Of a stretch of 37,067 nucleotides of DNA, positions 16,291 to 26,138 are shown in pieces. Under the pieces are notes generated by a model. That model ran no database searches. It saw only the letters and a program-made list of their open reading frames with translations, and had not been told where the DNA came from. Position 1 is the first letter of the stretch, and every line of letters begins with the position of its first letter. The stretch lies in NCBI GenBank assembly GCA_031279215.1, contig JAITIZ010000325.1, positions 1 to 37,067 of the forward strand, read 5' to 3'. The DNA is from Planctomycetaceae bacterium (GTDB lineage: Bacteria; Planctomycetota; Planctomycetia; Pirellulales; Thermoguttaceae). The translations under genes and the position numbers were made by a program.

Positions 16291-16785
16291 CTAGAATTTC
16301 ACTTTAATTGCCTTACCAACATCGAAGGTTATTTCTACCTTTTTTCCTTTTCCGGTAATTTCAATCTTATGAGGAGTTGTTTTGACATCAGAGAACTGTG
16401 GTTCAACCGTTTTATAAGTTTTATAAGAGATTATTTCTTCTCTGCCGGTTGAAGGATTAGTTTTATAAATCGGATCGTCATCAATATTTTTTGTCACAAC
16501 AACTTTGTATTTTCCAATCGGAACTCCTTTATATCCATAAGTGGACACGGCCACTTTCCCTTCCACATCGGTGATGGCAAGAGATTTGTATTTAGTGTTA
16601 TTTTGATCTGTTTCTTCTGTTGCTGCAAGTTCGACAGAGGCACCTTCCAATGGTTTGCCGTCTTGCGTGATCGTGATGATACACGGATAAAGTTTTGGTA
16701 AATCTTTGGGACGCGAATTATTGCCGCATCCTGAAATGAAAAACAGTACACAGAACAACGTCAATGAAAAAAGAATACGTAGCAT
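16291..16785 (-). CDS. Small lipoprotein with Ig-like regulatory fold
   Basis: A 164-residue lipoprotein: basic/hydrophobic signal MLRILFSLTLFCVLFF, lipobox ISGC with C20 as the lipidated residue, then one beta-rich domain with the pattern of carboxypeptidase-regulatory-like repeats (ITQDGKPLEGASVEL, TDVEGKVAVSTYG, VPIGKYKVVVTK). Such small lipoproteins are frequent next to DUF1559 genes in planctomycetes. It follows the DUF1559 gene at 17260-18459 on the same strand, but a strong terminator and two repeat elements now lie between them. Function unknown; probably cell-envelope. Confidence 0.85.
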   Translation of the reverse strand: MLRILFSLTLFCVLFFISGCGNNSRPKDLPKLYPCIITITQDGKPLEGASVELAATEETDQNNTKYKSLAITDVEGKVAVSTYGYKGVPIGKYKVVVTKNIDDDPIYKTNPSTGREEIISYKTYKTVEPQFSDVKTTPHKIEITGKGKKVEITFDVGKAIKVKF

Positions 16786-16804
16786 AAAAAATCCTTTTGA
16801 AAAT

Positions 16805-17040
16805 GTAATATATCAGCGGAATTTTCGTAAATTTATTTATGTTGATCATCTGACGGCAGGCAATGTTTCGCCGAAACGTTGTACCAGTTGGGTTTGTCCT
16901 TGTGTTGTGCGCAGTTGGCTTTTAATTTCCAACTATCAAAACAGCCAAGCTGACGAATACGCCGACGCAGCATTTCAGCAAAACATTGCCTACTTTTTAA
17001 TGGTCTAATGATTCAAATAAAAATTCCAATAATATATTAC
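16805..17040. repeat. Family-c element, 236 bp
   Basis: GTAATATATCAGCGGAAT (16805-16822) is matched inverted by ATTCCAATAATATATTAC (17023-17040). The interior includes GGCAATGTTTCGCCGAAACG and GACGAATACGCCGACGCAGC, shared with the repeat at 3815-4010. A family-a MITE begins at the very next base, having used the last four bases TTAC as its target. It lies 19 bp upstream of the lipoprotein start codon. Confidence 0.7.
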
Positions 17041-17183
17041 GGTAACTTCTAAAAACTAATATTAGAAGGAACGCAGGCGTCTCGCCTGCCCTGTTTTTTT
17101 ACAAAAGAACTCCTAAAAATGCGGTCGAGACAACCGCGTTCCTTCTAACAATAAATTTTTACATTAGGTTTTTAGGAGTTCCC
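17041..17183. mobile_element. 143-bp MITE, family a, copy 2, duplication TTAC
   Basis: Ends GGTAACTTCTAAAAAC and, inverted, GGGAACTCCTAAAAACC. TTAC flanks it at 17037-17040 and 17184-17187. Same length and about 93% identity by eye to copy 1. No open frame. Confidence 0.9.
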
Positions 17184-17203
17184 TTACGTGAAAATCAAGT
17201 TTG

Positions 17204-17240
17204 AAAAAAAAGATCGGGCATGACCGTTTCTTGCCCGATC
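17204..17240 (-). terminator. Rho-independent terminator after DUF1559 gene
   Basis: On the minus strand GATCGGGCA and TGCCCGATC form a perfect 9-bp stem with an 11-nt loop, followed directly by eight T. It lies 20 bp after the stop codon of the DUF1559 gene at 17260-18459. Confidence 0.92.
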
Positions 17241-17259
17241 AAAATTTGTAACATAAAAA

Positions 17260-18459
17260 TTACAGTGCTTTCGACTCACCGCCGGCAGGTGTTCCAAACG
17301 CTCCCCAGACTCCGTATGGGCTTTCGCCCTTTAAAGCTTTACCTTGTGGTCCATTGGGAAGTCCATTTGTGTCAACAGTGTCGGAGACAAAACTCACGGA
17401 ACCGTCTATTCTGCCGCAATTCACTCCTCCTGGATGATTACTGCTTGCCGTATAAAGCCCCCAGACAATTTCACTGCTTGTGCGTGCGCAACTTGGGGCA
17501 TTGGGCGGCATAATGGTATTAAATCCGGTATATAAAACCAAACCATCTAAGTAACGGCTACAACGCCAGTGAGGAAATGATGTTGTTCCTGCGGTAAAAG
17601 TTGATCCGTTTTTAATCGCCATACAAGCGGAAGGAATAAGTTCACGATTAGCGTACGCACTTCCTTGAATCCCTACCCCTACTACCGCAACTCCTCCCTT
17701 GATCAAATCATTTCCTGCTGTAGGACCAGCAACACATTCACTGATTGCAACAGTATTACTAGTTCCATCGATAACAGACTTAATGGATTTCCAGTATTTG
17801 GGATAGAATAGCCCCCGTGACATAACATTGTTCGCTTTGTCACCACTATCAGGATCGTATTGAGAAATCTCCAATGCGCCATCTCCGTAACTAACAACAA
17901 GATTTCCGCGAGCACAGTCGGGACCGGATGTTTTGGAATTCTCTTCGGACGGACAGAGAACTGTTGCAACATTTTTTCTGACACTGTGATCGGCAGATAC
18001 ACCGCCCCATGGAGAACTTGTCTCTACTCTGATGGCATCAAAAAGAGCCTGTTGTTCCATAAAAGGAAGAAGGCAATACGTGGCACTGAAACGTTCGGTA
18101 TCTGTGCTTGTGCTGTGGCACGGATTTTGTGCCGCAGGGAACGAGCTGTATGTGTCGTGATAGTTTTGGAGTCCAATCGTCCATTGTTTCATGTTGTTGG
18201 TACATTGCATTCTTCGCGCTGCCTCGCGCGCCGCTTGAACGGCAGGTAACAGTAATGCGATTAACACCCCGATAATTGCAATCACCACAAGAAGTTCAAC
18301 TAACGTAAAACCGAACAAAGAGGGACGAAAATAAGAGAAAAAGTTACATTTGACACAAGAAAATTTCTCATTAACTTTTTTCTCTTTTAACATTTGGTTT
18401 TTCGCGAAAATGACCGTCAAAAAACCAATAACATAATTCATTAAATTTTCCATTGTCAT
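17260..18459 (-). CDS. DUF1559 pseudopilin-like protein (399 aa)
   Basis: A secreted or envelope protein of the DUF1559 family. Residues after the leader show the type IV prepilin motif: G before [14 protein letters not shown], a hydrophobic helix and AAREAARRMQCTNNMKQ. The C-terminal H-x9-DG signature is HPGGVNCGRIDG. The leader before the cleavage site is unusually long (about 50 residues) and begins MTMENLMNYVIGFL; it aligns with the leader region upstream of the DUF1559 gene at 19172, including a shared QMLK. AAGGA precedes the start codon, which supports this long form, with the ATG two codons later as alternative. The gene lies between two small lipoprotein genes. Exact function of DUF1559 proteins is not known. 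Confidence 0.93.
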   Translation of the reverse strand: MTMENLMNYVIGFLTVIFAKNQMLKEKKVNEKFSCVKCNFFSYFRPSLFGFTLVELLVVIAIIGVLIALLLPAVQAAREAARRMQCTNNMKQWTIGLQNYHDTYSSFPAAQNPCHSTSTDTERFSATYCLLPFMEQQALFDAIRVETSSPWGGVSADHSVRKNVATVLCPSEENSKTSGPDCARGNLVVSYGDGALEISQYDPDSGDKANNVMSRGLFYPKYWKSIKSVIDGTSNTVAISECVAGPTAGNDLIKGGVAVVGVGIQGSAYANRELIPSACMAIKNGSTFTAGTTSFPHWRCSRYLDGLVLYTGFNTIMPPNAPSCARTSSEIVWGLYTASSNHPGGVNCGRIDGSVSFVSDTVDTNGLPNGPQGKALKGESPYGVWGAFGTPAGGESKAL

Positions 18460-18640
18460 ATTCCTTATTTAATAAGGTTTTATCGAAATGATCGCAATTC
18501 GCTTGCCGTAAACAATTACAGCAAAGAAAACAAGTTGCAATCAAATAAGCCTAATTTAACTGTAGGCAACTCCTTCTACTGAAGTGTTGCCTATGTCTTA
18601 ATTTTTGACATAAATAATTATCCCTAGAAATGTGAAACAA

Positions 18641-19054
18641 TTATTTATTCTTTTGTTCTACCGTAAAATTGAAATGACCGTTTTTGGTTACTTCGCATGA
18701 CAAACCGGAAGTCGATGCACTCTCATACTTTTCGTCAATATCTGAAACAGCAAGAATTCCCTTCGGTGAATCAAGATGGTTGTGATGTCCCGAAAGATAA
18801 ACTTGATACGTACCGGGTGCCAGTCCGTCGTTGTCTTTAAGTGAATCGAGTTTATACGTACCATCGGCTTGTAATTTACCGCGTGCAGAAATTTTCCCAT
18901 TGGTAAAAACGACATAACCTTTGGTATAAGGTTGACCGTCAGAATCGGTTACTTTGCCGCCAAATTGAATTTTATTATTGCAACCGGAAAACAAAAATAA
19001 CACAAAAAGTAATACGGTAAACAAAATTCGTAAATTTGAAAATGTTTTTAACAT
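18641..19054 (-). CDS. Small lipoprotein, second copy type
   Basis: A 137-residue lipoprotein with signal LRILFTVLLFVLFLFSGC (C25 lipidated) and one beta domain: GGKVTDSDGQPYTKGYVVFTN, GKLQADGTYKLDSL, LAPGTYQVYLSGH. The pattern is that of carboxypeptidase-regulatory-like or transthyretin-like folds. It is related in architecture, not closely in sequence, to the lipoprotein at 16291-16785. It lies between two DUF1559 genes, 117 nt after the upstream one. Function unknown; envelope-located by the lipobox. Confidence 0.87.
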   Translation of the reverse strand: MLKTFSNLRILFTVLLFVLFLFSGCNNKIQFGGKVTDSDGQPYTKGYVVFTNGKISARGKLQADGTYKLDSLKDNDGLAPGTYQVYLSGHHNHLDSPKGILAVSDIDEKYESASTSGLSCEVTKNGHFNFTVEQKNK

Positions 19055-19127
19055 AGTTAATTTTGTTGCTAATACATCATTGAAATTTTTATTTTTGTTA
19101 AAATTTTAGAAAACGTTAAAGAAAATA

Positions 19128-19158
19128 CCGGAGCCGCTTAATATTTTAACGGCTTCGG
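19128..19158 (-). terminator. Possible terminator or attenuator between DUF1559 and lipoprotein genes
   Basis: On the minus strand CCGAAGCCG and CGGCTCCGG form a 9-bp stem with one mismatch, extended by TT/AA, followed by TATTTTCTTT. It lies 14 bp after the DUF1559 stop and before a same-strand lipoprotein gene, so partial termination is plausible. Confidence 0.55.
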
Positions 19159-19171
19159 CGTATAGAAAAAG

Positions 19172-20518
<1,347 letters not shown>

Positions 20519-20762
20519 TTTAACATTTGGGTTTTTAGTAAAATTTTCACCGTGTTTTTCACAAAATTCAACACGTTTTCTACTAAGTTTTTCATTTCAT
20601 GCTCCTCATTTAATAGGTTCCATTAAAATTGTTGCGATTCGTTTGTTGCAAAAAAAGCGACAAAAAAAGCAAACCACAATCCAATATATTCCCCTAATAT
20701 TACACGAAGACATCAGAATTGTCAATAGATACTTTTTTTATAATTCAAAAAAGTAAAAAATA

Positions 20763-20960
20763 TTCCTAGTGCTCACAGACTGACGTGTTAAAATAGGTAA
20801 ATTTTAACAGAAATCGTAATGTTGAATGGCAGACTTGCTATTTTCAAATCTTTTTTTTTCAAGACTTTGTTTATTCAACCAATCTGCCAATGATAAATCT
20901 TGGTCGATTTCGCCTATAAAAATTTACCTAAATTAACAACCAATCTGCGAACACTAGGAA
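20763..20960. mobile_element. 198-bp MITE, family b, copy 2
   Basis: Ends TTCCTAGTGCTCACAGA and, inverted, TTCCTAGTGTTCGCAGA. About 85% identical by eye to copy 1 at 13647-13845, with the same long internal inverted similarity (AATAGGTAAATTTTAACAG against AAAATTTACCTAAATTA). TA precedes it; the right flank is AA, so the TA duplication is not preserved. A family-c terminus (AAAATTCTAATGAAATATTAC without its first bases, ending 20981) follows directly, the same neighbour as in copy 1. Confidence 0.8.
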
Positions 20961-21001
20961 AAAATTCTAATGAAATATTACCCTCGCATCAACTTACAAA
21001 C

Positions 21002-21074
21002 TGGAGCCAGACGGACTTGAACCGACGACCCCCGCGTTGCAAACGCGGTGCTCTCCCAGCTGAGCTATGACCCC
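21002..21074 (-). tRNA. tRNA-Ala (UGC)
   Basis: A 73-nt cloverleaf on the minus strand: GGGGTCA/TGGCTCC acceptor stem with one G-U pair, D arm AGCTCAGCTGGGAGAGC, anticodon stem CCGCG/CGCGG around TTTGCAA (anticodon TGC at 21039-21041), T arm with GGTTCAAGTCC, discriminator A. CCA is not encoded. The upstream protein gene runs 10 nt into its 5' end. Confidence 0.96.
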
Positions 21075-21388
21075 TTTTCGTTCTTATTTATTTGAGATTC
21101 TTTTGTGTCAATTTGTAAACAATTCCGATTTGATTTTTCCCATAAAAGCCGTATTTCCATATAAGTCTTCATGATATCATAAATCCCTACCAGAATAGAT
21201 ACAAATAAAAAAAACGCAGCTAATGTCCAATACAACGCATAATAATACAATTCATCAAACGGCGGCGTCAGCCCGCCGAAAATCATTAGCAATAACGAAA
21301 AAAACAACAATACAAGCGTCAAACGGCGACGCAACGGAAAAGGAACACTTGTTTGTGTTTCATTAATTCCATTATCACGCCTTATCAT
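21065..21388 (-). CDS. Small two-helix membrane protein ending inside a tRNA gene
   Basis: 107 residues from the ATG at 21386-21388, which has GGAG 9 nt before it; a TTG three codons further up is the alternative. A basic N-terminus (RRDNG, PLRRRL) is followed by two membrane helices (LTLVLLFFSLLLMIFGGL; YALYWTLAAFFLFVSILVG) and a charged tail. The last codons and the TAG stop lie in the first 10 nt of the tRNA-Ala gene. It starts 14 nt after the stop of the small conserved protein upstream, so the two are probably co-transcribed with the tRNA. No family recognised. Confidence 0.75.
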   Translation of the reverse strand: MIRRDNGINETQTSVPFPLRRRLTLVLLFFSLLLMIFGGLTPPFDELYYYALYWTLAAFFLFVSILVGIYDIMKTYMEIRLLWEKSNRNCLQIDTKESQINKNEKGS

Positions 21389-21402
21389 TGCTTTCAACTC
21401 CG

Positions 21403-21642
21403 CTATTTGTGGTAACCCAAAGACTTGATTACCGAAAGCATTTCCTCATAAGTAATAAAACGGCGGCGGTTTTGAAATTTATATTGATCTATCGCTTCGG
21501 CAAGCTGTTGGGCATCCGGCGAAAGACCATCATAACAATTCGAAAACTGGCGGCGTTCCACGCCCGGAGGAGGACCGCCGCCACTATTTGGGTTCATGCC
21601 GCGCCGTTGCACAAAAGGATAGTTTACTGAATCTGTACTCAT
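21403..21642 (-). CDS. Small conserved planctomycete-type protein
   Basis: 79 residues without signal or membrane helix: a Gly/Pro-rich N-terminal third, then a compact helical part (QFSNCYDGLSPDAQQLAEAI, then YKFQNRRRFITYEEMLSVIK). I recall this second half as a conserved short protein in planctomycete genomes but know of no function. AAGGAAAGG stands 3-11 nt before the ATG, so the start is well supported. It heads a short group with the two-helix membrane protein and tRNA-Ala. Confidence 0.8.
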   Translation of the reverse strand: MSTDSVNYPFVQRRGMNPNSGGGPPPGVERRQFSNCYDGLSPDAQQLAEAIDQYKFQNRRRFITYEEMLSVIKSLGYHK

Positions 21643-22335
21643 CGACCTTTCCTTAAATTGCTGTATGCAAAATTTTTTCCAAAAAAATTATATAGCCTAA
21701 AATTCTAAATTTCTTATTTTTTTATGCAATAAAGAAAATAGGAACCACATTAACACTAAGTTTTAATAGAGTATAAGGAATTTAATTTTATATCCAATTT
21801 GATAAGCATACCCTACTTCGTCAAATCTAAATTTATAAAATAACTTATTAAACTCTTGAATCTTTAATAATTTTTAATATAATAATCCCAATTATAACAA
21901 ACTATTCCAAAGTAAATAAGTCCCCTACTACATCTTTTTTATTATTATTTTTTTTATCTTCCCTAAATCTCCTTATATTTTGTTGTACTCCAATGATAAA
22001 AAACATGTTCCTTTTGTGTCTTTTACAAACCGATAAAAAGACTTTTTGGCTTATTCCTATTATTTTAAGTTCTTTTATGTTTTATTTTCGACAGTTTTTT
22101 TACAGGATACTTACAAGTTTTCCCTACAACATAAAGTTTTGTAATCCTTATTTTATAAAGGTATTTTGTAAAAAAACATTATATGTAAACATTTTTTTTC
22201 TCTTTCTTAACATTCTCATCATATTTATATTTCTTTATTTTATTTCTTTCTTATTAAAAAACATTTTCTGCATTATCAATTACCGGTTATTAAATTAAAT
22301 CTCATTTTTTCAATTTTCATTTTTAAGGTTCAATA
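21643..22335. other. Very AT-rich gap without a convincing gene
   Basis: About 690 bp with visibly lower GC than the neighbouring genes and many T and A runs. A 101-codon frame at 21993-22298 yields a Phe/Ile/Leu-rich peptide, as T-rich DNA does by chance; it has no start signal and is not called. Could hold the mutS promoter region. Confidence 0.45.
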
Positions 22336-22457
22336 TTCCTATTCCCAATTGATGAAAATAAAGATTTTCGCCGTAGTAAGGTGAGAATCATATCAGCAAT
22401 GTCGGTTGTATTATATAACATTCAACCAACTTGTACCAGATCAATTGGGAATAGGAA
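22336..22457. repeat. Perfect 18-bp inverted repeat before mutS
   Basis: TTCCTATTCCCAATTGAT (22336-22353) and its exact inverse ATCAATTGGGAATAGGAA (22440-22457) are separated by 86 bp. The right arm ends 15 nt before the mutS ATG. This may be a small MITE-like element, or a leader hairpin that affects mutS translation. No matching direct duplication is seen at the ends. Confidence 0.75.
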
Positions 22458-22472
22458 AAACCTCCTCCTCCT

Positions 22473-25112
22473 ATGTCTTCTAATTTCCGAACGCTAACTC
22501 CCATGATGAAGCAATACAACGAGGCCAAAAAAATATGCCCTGAAGCGTTATTGCTTTTTCGTATGGGAGATTTTTACGAAATGTTTTTTGAGGATGCCAA
22601 AATTGCGGCGCAAGTTCTCGGCTTGGCTTTAACCAGCCGCGAAAAGGGTCCCAATGGAATGCCAATGGCAGGGTTTCCGCATCATCAGCTTGATTCTTAT
22701 ATTGCAAAACTAATTGCTGCCGGATACCGTGCTGCAGTTTGTGAGCAAATGGAAGACCCAAAAAAGGCAAAAGGTATTGTCAAAAGAGAAGTTACGCGAA
22801 TTGTTACTGCCGGAACTCTTACCGAAGAAACATTGCTAAATCCCAAAAAATCAAATTTTTTGGCATCTATTTGTCAAGATTCGCGAACACCGAACCTCGA
22901 AGTTGGATTAGCATGGGTTGAGTTATCTACCGGAGAGTTTTTTGCCACAGCAGTTCCCGGTAAACAAATTGCCGAACAGATTGCCAGAATTTTGCCGTCT
23001 GAAATTATTTACAGTGACAAAGAAATTTTTGATTGCCCGATTTTTTTCAAAGCTCAATTGACTAAACGTCCTGACTGGACATTTAGTCATAGAACTGCTT
23101 TTGATTTGCTTTTGAAGCAATTTGGAACATCTACGCTTGAAGGTTTTGGTTTTTCAGATAAATCGTTTGACGTTCAAGCGATTCGGGCGGCTGGAGCTAT
23201 TCTCAGTTATTTGAACGAGACGCAACGCCAGATTTCAGTTCAGATTGATTCGATTACCGCATATCGTATTGATTCTCAATTGGAAATTGACGAAACCAGT
23301 CGCCGAAGTCTTGAAATAACAACAACAATTCGTGGAGGTAATCGCGATGGTTCGCTTCTTTCAGTGATGGATAGGTGTATTACGTCTATGGGGTCACGGC
23401 TTATTGCAGATTTTATTTCCAGTCCGTTAGCGAATATTTCGAATATTAATGCCCGATTGGATGCTGTGGAGGAATTTTATCATGATGATTTGGCAGTAAG
23501 AGATATACGGGAAAATTTGCGGCGTATCTATGATCTTCAACGAATTTTAACTCGAATTCTTCAAAATCGCGGTACTCCCCGTGATTTGGCAATGATTGCC
23601 CGAACTTTACGGACGTTGCCGTTTTTTCGTGTTAAATTGGAAAACGCTGTGAGTTCTCTTTTGAAATCGATCCATGAAAGTATTGATCCGTGTGAATCGT
23701 TATCTGAATTACTTTCTGTAGCTTTAGAAGATGATGCTTCCACGAATTTCAAAGAAGGCGGTTTTATACGGTCTGGTTTTAATACTGAACTTGACGAATT
23801 GCGGCATCTCCAGAGCGGCGGAAAAGATTGGATAGCGCAATATCAGGCAAGAGAAATCAATCGTACCGGAATTCCAAGTTTAAAGGTAGGATATACACGA
23901 GTTTTTGGTTATTACATTGAGATTACAAATGTTCATCGTGATAAAGTTCCAGATGATTATATTCGGAAGATGACGATCAAGAATGCCGAACGTTATATCA
24001 CGCCGCAACTTAAAGAATATGAGGAAAAAATTCTTACATCAGGTGAACGAGCCAATAATTTGGAACTTGACCTGTTTGAAATGCTTTGCAAAAAAACTTG
24101 TGAAAAAAGGCAATCTATGCAATGTACAGCGCGTGCTTTAGCGGCATTGGATGTTATTGCATCGTTGGCTTTAATTGCGCGGGAACGAGGATATTGCCGA
24201 CCTCAACTGGTTGAAGAACCGACTTTGAAAATAGTTGAAGGGCGTCATCCTGTACTTGACGCATTGGAACCTGCCGGAACTTTTGTTCCCAATGATACAT
24301 TACTTGATGACAAACATGGACAGATTCAGTTGATTACCGGTCCGAATATGGCAGGAAAAAGTACGTTTATTCGTCAAACAGCGTTACTTTGCGTGATGGC
24401 TCAGATAGGGAGTTTTTTGCCGGCAAGTGAAGCAATTATTGGAATTTGTGATAGAATTTTTGCGCGGGTGGGAGCCAGTGATGAAATTTCGCGCGGTCAA
24501 AGTACCTTCATGGTCGAGATGACGGAAACCGCCCGAATCTTGAATCAGGCAACACAACGAAGTTTGGTTATTCTCGACGAAGTAGGGCGCGGAACCAGTA
24601 CCTATGACGGAATTTCATTAGCATGGGCTATTGTTGAATATCTGCACGATAAAATAGAATGCCGAACTCTGTTTGCTTCTCATTATCATGAATTAACCGA
24701 TTTATCGGAAACATTTGAAAAGATTCATAATTTAAATGTTGCGGTAAAAGAGCAAAATGATGATATTGCTTTTTTGCACAAAATTATTCCTGGAACAGCG
24801 GACAAGAGTTATGGAATTTACGTCGCAAAAATTGCCGGTATTCCCAAAAGTGTTGTAAAGCGCGCACGGGAAATTCTGGACGAACTTGAACAAACGCATG
24901 TTAAAGTAACAACTCATAGTAATGAGTCGGAAATGTTTCAAAATGTTCGGCGACGAATGGGTGCTATACAGTTTTCCTTGTTTGGACCGGAAAATCATCC
25001 GGTGCTTGAAGAACTTCGTGATCTGGATGTTGATAACTTGAAACCGCTTGACGCCCTTCAAATTGTCGCAAAATGGAAAGATATTGTTCGAAGTCGTGAA
25101 TCAAAAAATTAA
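22473..25112 (+). CDS. mutS: DNA mismatch repair protein MutS
   Basis: Recognises mismatches and starts repair with MutL. The 879-residue length is typical. The N-terminal mismatch-reading motif GDFYEMF has F34-Y35-E36 at the place of the E. coli Phe-x-Glu. The ATPase domain has Walker A GPNMAGKST (623-631), then EISRGQSTFMVEMTE and Walker B LVILDEVGRGTSTYDG, and the SHYHEL signature. The start fits the family (LTPMMKQY follows at residue 8). Oddly, the 12 nt before the ATG are CCTCCTCCTCCT, the anti-Shine-Dalgarno sense, with AGGAA further up. The FabI-like gene follows after 12 nt, probably in one transcript. Confidence 0.97.
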   Translation: MSSNFRTLTPMMKQYNEAKKICPEALLLFRMGDFYEMFFEDAKIAAQVLGLALTSREKGPNGMPMAGFPHHQLDSYIAKLIAAGYRAAVCEQMEDPKKAKGIVKREVTRIVTAGTLTEETLLNPKKSNFLASICQDSRTPNLEVGLAWVELSTGEFFATAVPGKQIAEQIARILPSEIIYSDKEIFDCPIFFKAQLTKRPDWTFSHRTAFDLLLKQFGTSTLEGFGFSDKSFDVQAIRAAGAILSYLNETQRQISVQIDSITAYRIDSQLEIDETSRRSLEITTTIRGGNRDGSLLSVMDRCITSMGSRLIADFISSPLANISNINARLDAVEEFYHDDLAVRDIRENLRRIYDLQRILTRILQNRGTPRDLAMIARTLRTLPFFRVKLENAVSSLLKSIHESIDPCESLSELLSVALEDDASTNFKEGGFIRSGFNTELDELRHLQSGGKDWIAQYQAREINRTGIPSLKVGYTRVFGYYIEITNVHRDKVPDDYIRKMTIKNAERYITPQLKEYEEKILTSGERANNLELDLFEMLCKKTCEKRQSMQCTARALAALDVIASLALIARERGYCRPQLVEEPTLKIVEGRHPVLDALEPAGTFVPNDTLLDDKHGQIQLITGPNMAGKSTFIRQTALLCVMAQIGSFLPASEAIIGICDRIFARVGASDEISRGQSTFMVEMTETARILNQATQRSLVILDEVGRGTSTYDGISLAWAIVEYLHDKIECRTLFASHYHELTDLSETFEKIHNLNVAVKEQNDDIAFLHKIIPGTADKSYGIYVAKIAGIPKSVVKRAREILDELEQTHVKVTTHSNESEMFQNVRRRMGAIQFSLFGPENHPVLEELRDLDVDNLKPLDALQIVAKWKDIVRSRESKN

Positions 25113-25124
25113 CCGTAAAAAAAG

Positions 25125-25931
25125 ATGGATTTTTTGCAACTTAATAATAAACGTTTTTTAGTATTTGGTGCAGCGAATAAAAAAAGTGTTGCATTTCAAA
25201 TTGCGAAAATGCTTCTTGAAGAAAACGCAATCGTTGATTTTGCAGTTCAAAATGAATCGGTTGCGAAAAAAATTCGTGAACTGTTTCCGAAACAGAATAT
25301 TTTTTCGTGCAATGTGGAAAATGACGACGAAATCAAAAAACTTCGGATAGAAATTGAAGAGAATGTTGGTTTATCAGTTTGTTATGATGGTTTGGTTCAT
25401 TCAATAGCGTTTGCGGATTATAGTAACGGAATAAAACCGTTTCATGAGACTTCAAAACAAGCATTTTTACAGGCGTTGGATATATCGTGTTTTTCGCTAA
25501 TTTCGATTTGTCGAGAGTTTGCCGGGCTTTTGAAAACAAATGCTTCAGTTGTAACAATTTCTATTTCAACCACGCAAATGGCAAGTGAAAATTACGGTTT
25601 TATGGCTCCGATTAAGGCGGCGTTGGATTCATCGCTTGCGTTCTTAACGAAGTCATTTAGCCAATTTTCAGAAATCCGTTTCAACGCTGTTGCTCCGAGT
25701 TTACTTAAAACATCCGCCTCTGCGGGAATACCGGGTTATGCCGATTCCTATCTTTTTGCGGAACAAATAATTCCGCGCAAGCGTGCCGTTTCAACCGAAG
25801 AAGCCGCTGCTGTTGCTGTTTTCCTGCTTAGTCCGCGTTCCGGCGGAATAACTGCACAAAAAATAATCGTTGACGCCGGTATGGGAATCAATTATTTCGA
25901 TAAGGAAATCATTAAAAAAATTATACATTAA
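25125..25931 (+). CDS. FabI-like enoyl-ACP reductase (SDR family)
   Basis: Short-chain dehydrogenase fold; FabI reduces trans-2-enoyl-ACP with NADH or NADPH in fatty acid elongation. Seen: the FabI-style nucleotide motif GAANKKSVAFQIAKML (15-30), DGLVHSIAFAD, the catalytic pair Y-x6-K in NYGFMAPIK and the C-terminal ITAQKIIVDAGMG. 268 residues is a normal length. The outer active-site tyrosine (Y146 in E. coli FabI) is replaced by isoleucine in VTISISTTQMASENY, so substrate handling may differ, or the enzyme may be a FabI-related reductase with another substrate. Twelve nt after mutS. Confidence 0.82.
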   Translation: MDFLQLNNKRFLVFGAANKKSVAFQIAKMLLEENAIVDFAVQNESVAKKIRELFPKQNIFSCNVENDDEIKKLRIEIEENVGLSVCYDGLVHSIAFADYSNGIKPFHETSKQAFLQALDISCFSLISICREFAGLLKTNASVVTISISTTQMASENYGFMAPIKAALDSSLAFLTKSFSQFSEIRFNAVAPSLLKTSASAGIPGYADSYLFAEQIIPRKRAVSTEEAAAVAVFLLSPRSGGITAQKIIVDAGMGINYFDKEIIKKIIH

Positions 25932-26138
25932 ATAAAAAAAGAAACGTTATATATCTTTTGGATTTTGATAGCCAACCGTCCGCAACCATTTTTTCGTAAA
26001 TAACAACTTTTTACCGTGAAAAGTCTATTGCTTAAATATTTCTCTATTGCTATCCCTCAATTTGTCGATAAAATTATAATTCAGTTTTAAATTAGATCGG
26101 CATTCTGAAAGCGTAAACTTTTAACCCAAATCAAATAG

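Noticed and set aside
21993-22298. 101-codon hydrophobic frame
   Set aside because: Composition (Phe, Ile, Leu, Lys, Asn) is what T-rich DNA gives by chance; no ribosome site and no family pattern.
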